Positions 61,249-64,000 of a stretch of 64,000 nt of DNA are shown here, piece by piece. A model generated the notes under the pieces. That model had not been told where the DNA came from and made no database searches. It saw nothing but the letters and a program-made list of their open reading frames with translations. Origin of the DNA: Streptomyces sp. NBC_01016 (GTDB lineage: Bacteria; Actinomycetota; Actinomycetes; Streptomycetales; Streptomycetaceae). The stretch is from contig NZ_JAPEOQ010000001.1 of the NCBI RefSeq assembly GCF_026341035.1, forward strand, positions 868,001-932,000, in the 5' to 3' direction. Position 1 is the stretch's first letter, and the number at the start of each line of letters is the position of its first letter. Both the position numbers and the translations under genes were made by a program.

Positions 61249-62432
61249 GCTCCCTTCGCGGCCTTGAACAGTTCTGCCCGCACGTCGGTGTCCTCAGTCG
61301 CCTTGCGGTACGACTCGAGGGCGCTGCGGGCGTCCTCCGAAAGGTCCTTGGGGACGGCCACCTCGACCGTCACCAGCAGATCCCCGCGCGTGCCGTCCTT
61401 GCGGACGGCGCCCTTGCCGCGGGCCCGCATCGTCCGCCCGTTCGGCGTGCCCGGGGGCAGTTTCAGGGTGACCGGCGGGCCGCCGAGCGTGGGCACCTTG
61501 ACCTCGGCGCCGAGCGTCGCCTCGGTGAACGTCACCGGGACGGTGACGGTGAGGTTGTCGCCCTTGCGGCCGAAGACCGGGTGCGCGTCGACGTGCACGA
61601 CGACGTACAGATCGCCCCCGGGGCCGCCCCGTTCACCGGGAGCGCCCTTGCCGCGGAGCCTGATGCGCTGGCCGTCCGAGACCCCCGCGGGGATCCTGAC
61701 CTGCATGGTGCGGGAGGACTTGGCCCGCCCACTGCCCTTGCAGGCGTCGCACGGCGTCTCGGCGATCAGGCCGCGGCCCTTGCAGTCCACGCACGGGTCG
61801 GTGAGGGAGAAGCCGCCACCGCCGCCCCGCGAGACCTGTCCGGTGCCGACGCAGGTCGGGCACACGCGCGGTGTGCCGTTCGCGTCGCCGGTGCCGGAGC
61901 ACGCCTTGCAGGGGGCCTGGGACGACATACGGAGGGGTACCGTCGCGCCGTCCACGGCCTCGGTGAAGCTCAGCGTCACCTCGGACTCGATGTCCTGGCC
62001 ACGGCGCGGCTGAGTACGGGTACCCGTACCCGCGCCGCCCCGGTTGAACAGGCCACCGAACACATCGCCGATGCCGCCGCCGAAGCCGCCCGGACCGCCC
62101 TGGCCCTGGGCGCCGCCTCCGAAGAGGTCGCCCAGGTCGAAGTTGAACGAGCCTCCCGCCCCCGCACCGCCGGGTCCCGGACGGAACCCGCCGCTGCCGA
62201 ACAGGGCGCGCGCCTCGTCGTACTCCTTGCGCTTCTTGGGGTCACCGAGGATGTCGTTCGCCTCGGAGATCTCCTTGAAGCGCTCCTCCGCCTTGTCGTT
62301 GCCCTTGTTGGCGTCGGGGTGGTTCTCGCGGGCGAGCTTGCGGTACGCCTTCTTGATCTCGGCGTCGGTGGCGTCCTTCGGGACGCCGAGGACCTTGTAG
62401 TAGTCCTTCTCGATGAAGTCCTTGGTGCTCAT
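61245..62432 (-). CDS. dnaJ: DnaJ co-chaperone, type I
   Basis: The 395-residue protein stimulates the DnaK ATPase. It has a J domain with HPD (ENHPDANKG), a Gly/Phe-rich region (GSGGFRPGPGGAGAGG...), four zinc-binding repeats CKACSGTG, CPTCVGTG, CVDCKGRG and CDACKGSG, and the C-terminal substrate-binding domain. It lies between grpE and hspR in the chaperone operon. Confidence 0.97.
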   Translation of the reverse strand: MSTKDFIEKDYYKVLGVPKDATDAEIKKAYRKLARENHPDANKGNDKAEERFKEISEANDILGDPKKRKEYDEARALFGSGGFRPGPGGAGAGGSFNFDLGDLFGGGAQGQGGPGGFGGGIGDVFGGLFNRGGAGTGTRTQPRRGQDIESEVTLSFTEAVDGATVPLRMSSQAPCKACSGTGDANGTPRVCPTCVGTGQVSRGGGGGFSLTDPCVDCKGRGLIAETPCDACKGSGRAKSSRTMQVRIPAGVSDGQRIRLRGKGAPGERGGPGGDLYVVVHVDAHPVFGRKGDNLTVTVPVTFTEATLGAEVKVPTLGGPPVTLKLPPGTPNGRTMRARGKGAVRKDGTRGDLLVTVEVAVPKDLSEDARSALESYRKATEDTDVRAELFKAAKGA

Positions 62433-62480
62433 CGGCCTCGACGTCCCTCCTCACTCACATCAATCAGTACGCGTACGACG

Positions 62481-63151
62481 TCAGCCCTCTTCCGGGCCAC
62501 CGTTGTCCTTCTCGTCGCCCTTGGTCTCGGCCGACTCGGCAGCGTCCTCGGACTTGCCCTGCGTACCCGGCTGCGGCTCGGCCACGGCCACCCGCGCGGG
62601 GCGGATGGTGCGCTCGCCGATCCGGTAACCCGGCTGCAGGATCGCCACGCAGGTCGTCTCGGTGACGTCCGGCGCGTAGGAGTGCATCAGGGCCTCGTGC
62701 ACGGTCGGGTCGAAGGGCTCGCCCTCCTTGCCGAACTGCTGAAGGCCCATCTTCGCGGCGACCGTCTCCGTGGATTCGGCCACCGACTTGAAGCCGCCGA
62801 CGAGCTCGCCGTGCTCACGGGCACGGCCGATGTCGTCGAGAACGGGAAGCAGCTCGGTCAGGAGGTTCGCGACGGCGATCTCCTTGACCGTGACGCGGTC
62901 CCGCTCCACACGGCGCCGGTAGTTCTGGTACTCGGCCTGCAGGCGCTGGAGGTCCGCGGTGCGCTCGTTGAGCGCGGTACGCACCTGGTCCAGCTGTGCC
63001 GTCAGGGCAACATCCTGAGCAGAAGCTGAGTCCCCGGCCGGGGCCGCCCCCTCCGTGTCGGAGGGAGCGGCCTGCGGCTCGGCGTCGTCGGGGGTGGCGC
63101 CGGAGGGGACGTCAGGCTTCTCGTTCTCCTCGAAGCCCGGGGTCTCCTCCG

Positions 63152-63155
<4 letters not shown>
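62481..63155 (-). CDS. grpE: GrpE nucleotide-exchange factor
   Basis: The 224-residue protein releases ADP from DnaK. An acidic, low-complexity N-terminus precedes the long helix ([40 protein letters not shown]) and the beta domain with [17 protein letters not shown] and [20 protein letters not shown]. The C-terminus is again acidic. Its ATG overlaps the dnaK stop by 4 bp. Confidence 0.96.

Positions 63156-64000
<845 letters not shown>

Overview
The window is chromosomal DNA of a Streptomyces or very close relative. Base composition is very GC-rich, third codon positions are almost all G or C, GTG and TTG starts are common, and several gene orders are typical of the genus: the dnaK-grpE-dnaJ-hspR chaperone operon, clpB behind an HspR-type (HAIR) operator, and tryptophan dioxygenase/kynureninase next to DUF3151 and class II fructose-bisphosphate aldolase. 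Identifications rest on reading the translations; no database search was possible.

Bases 1-12271 are ordinary host genes: the end of a DAGK-like protein, a MarR/GbsR regulator divergent from an ABC exporter with a clear palindromic operator between them, a P450, a two-component system, an esterase, a TetR regulator, a 1.2 kb gene-free block of GC-rich repeats including about nine tandem 57-bp units, and the kynurenine operon. The 3' end of a DUF3151 gene follows and stops abruptly at 12271.

Bases 12272-41067 form a 28.8 kb integrative element inserted inside that DUF3151 gene. The 5' part of the gene reappears at 41337-41065. The two halves share only CTC (a GAG codon) at the crossover and rejoin in frame to a 137-residue protein. 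The element's right 8.4 kb is a compact backbone: relaxase, MobC-like protein, DUF2637 membrane protein, a repeat-rich origin/oriT candidate, a DnaB-like Rep/helicase, an XRE regulator, a 34-codon ORF, a large serine integrase and a complete second DUF3151 gene. That second copy is homologous to the interrupted one but differs in sequence around the crossover site. The left 20 kb is mosaic cargo: a PNAG-type glycosyltransferase pair, an alkylsulfatase beside a decayed SulP permease, a sensor kinase system, secreted and lipoproteins, VOC and GNAT proteins, a complete IS110 element and many gene fragments.

Bases 41068-64000 return to the host: aldolase, pyrE, aldose epimerase, an SRPBCC membrane protein, a second repeat block, a membrane spermidine-synthase-like protein, DUF2617, an aminotransferase, a SigE-family sigma factor with a propeller-like membrane partner, YbjN, clpB, and the chaperone operon at the right edge. 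Between them (56145-58805) lies an unusual locus. A small exported peptide with three DAIWNxAP repeats is translationally coupled to a Rieske-like protein without the cluster-binding motif, and is divergent from two overlapping paralogous regulator genes.

Two observations stand out: the element that disrupts a conserved gene while carrying a site-altered replacement copy, and the DAIWN-repeat peptide locus. I could not recognise either as a described system.
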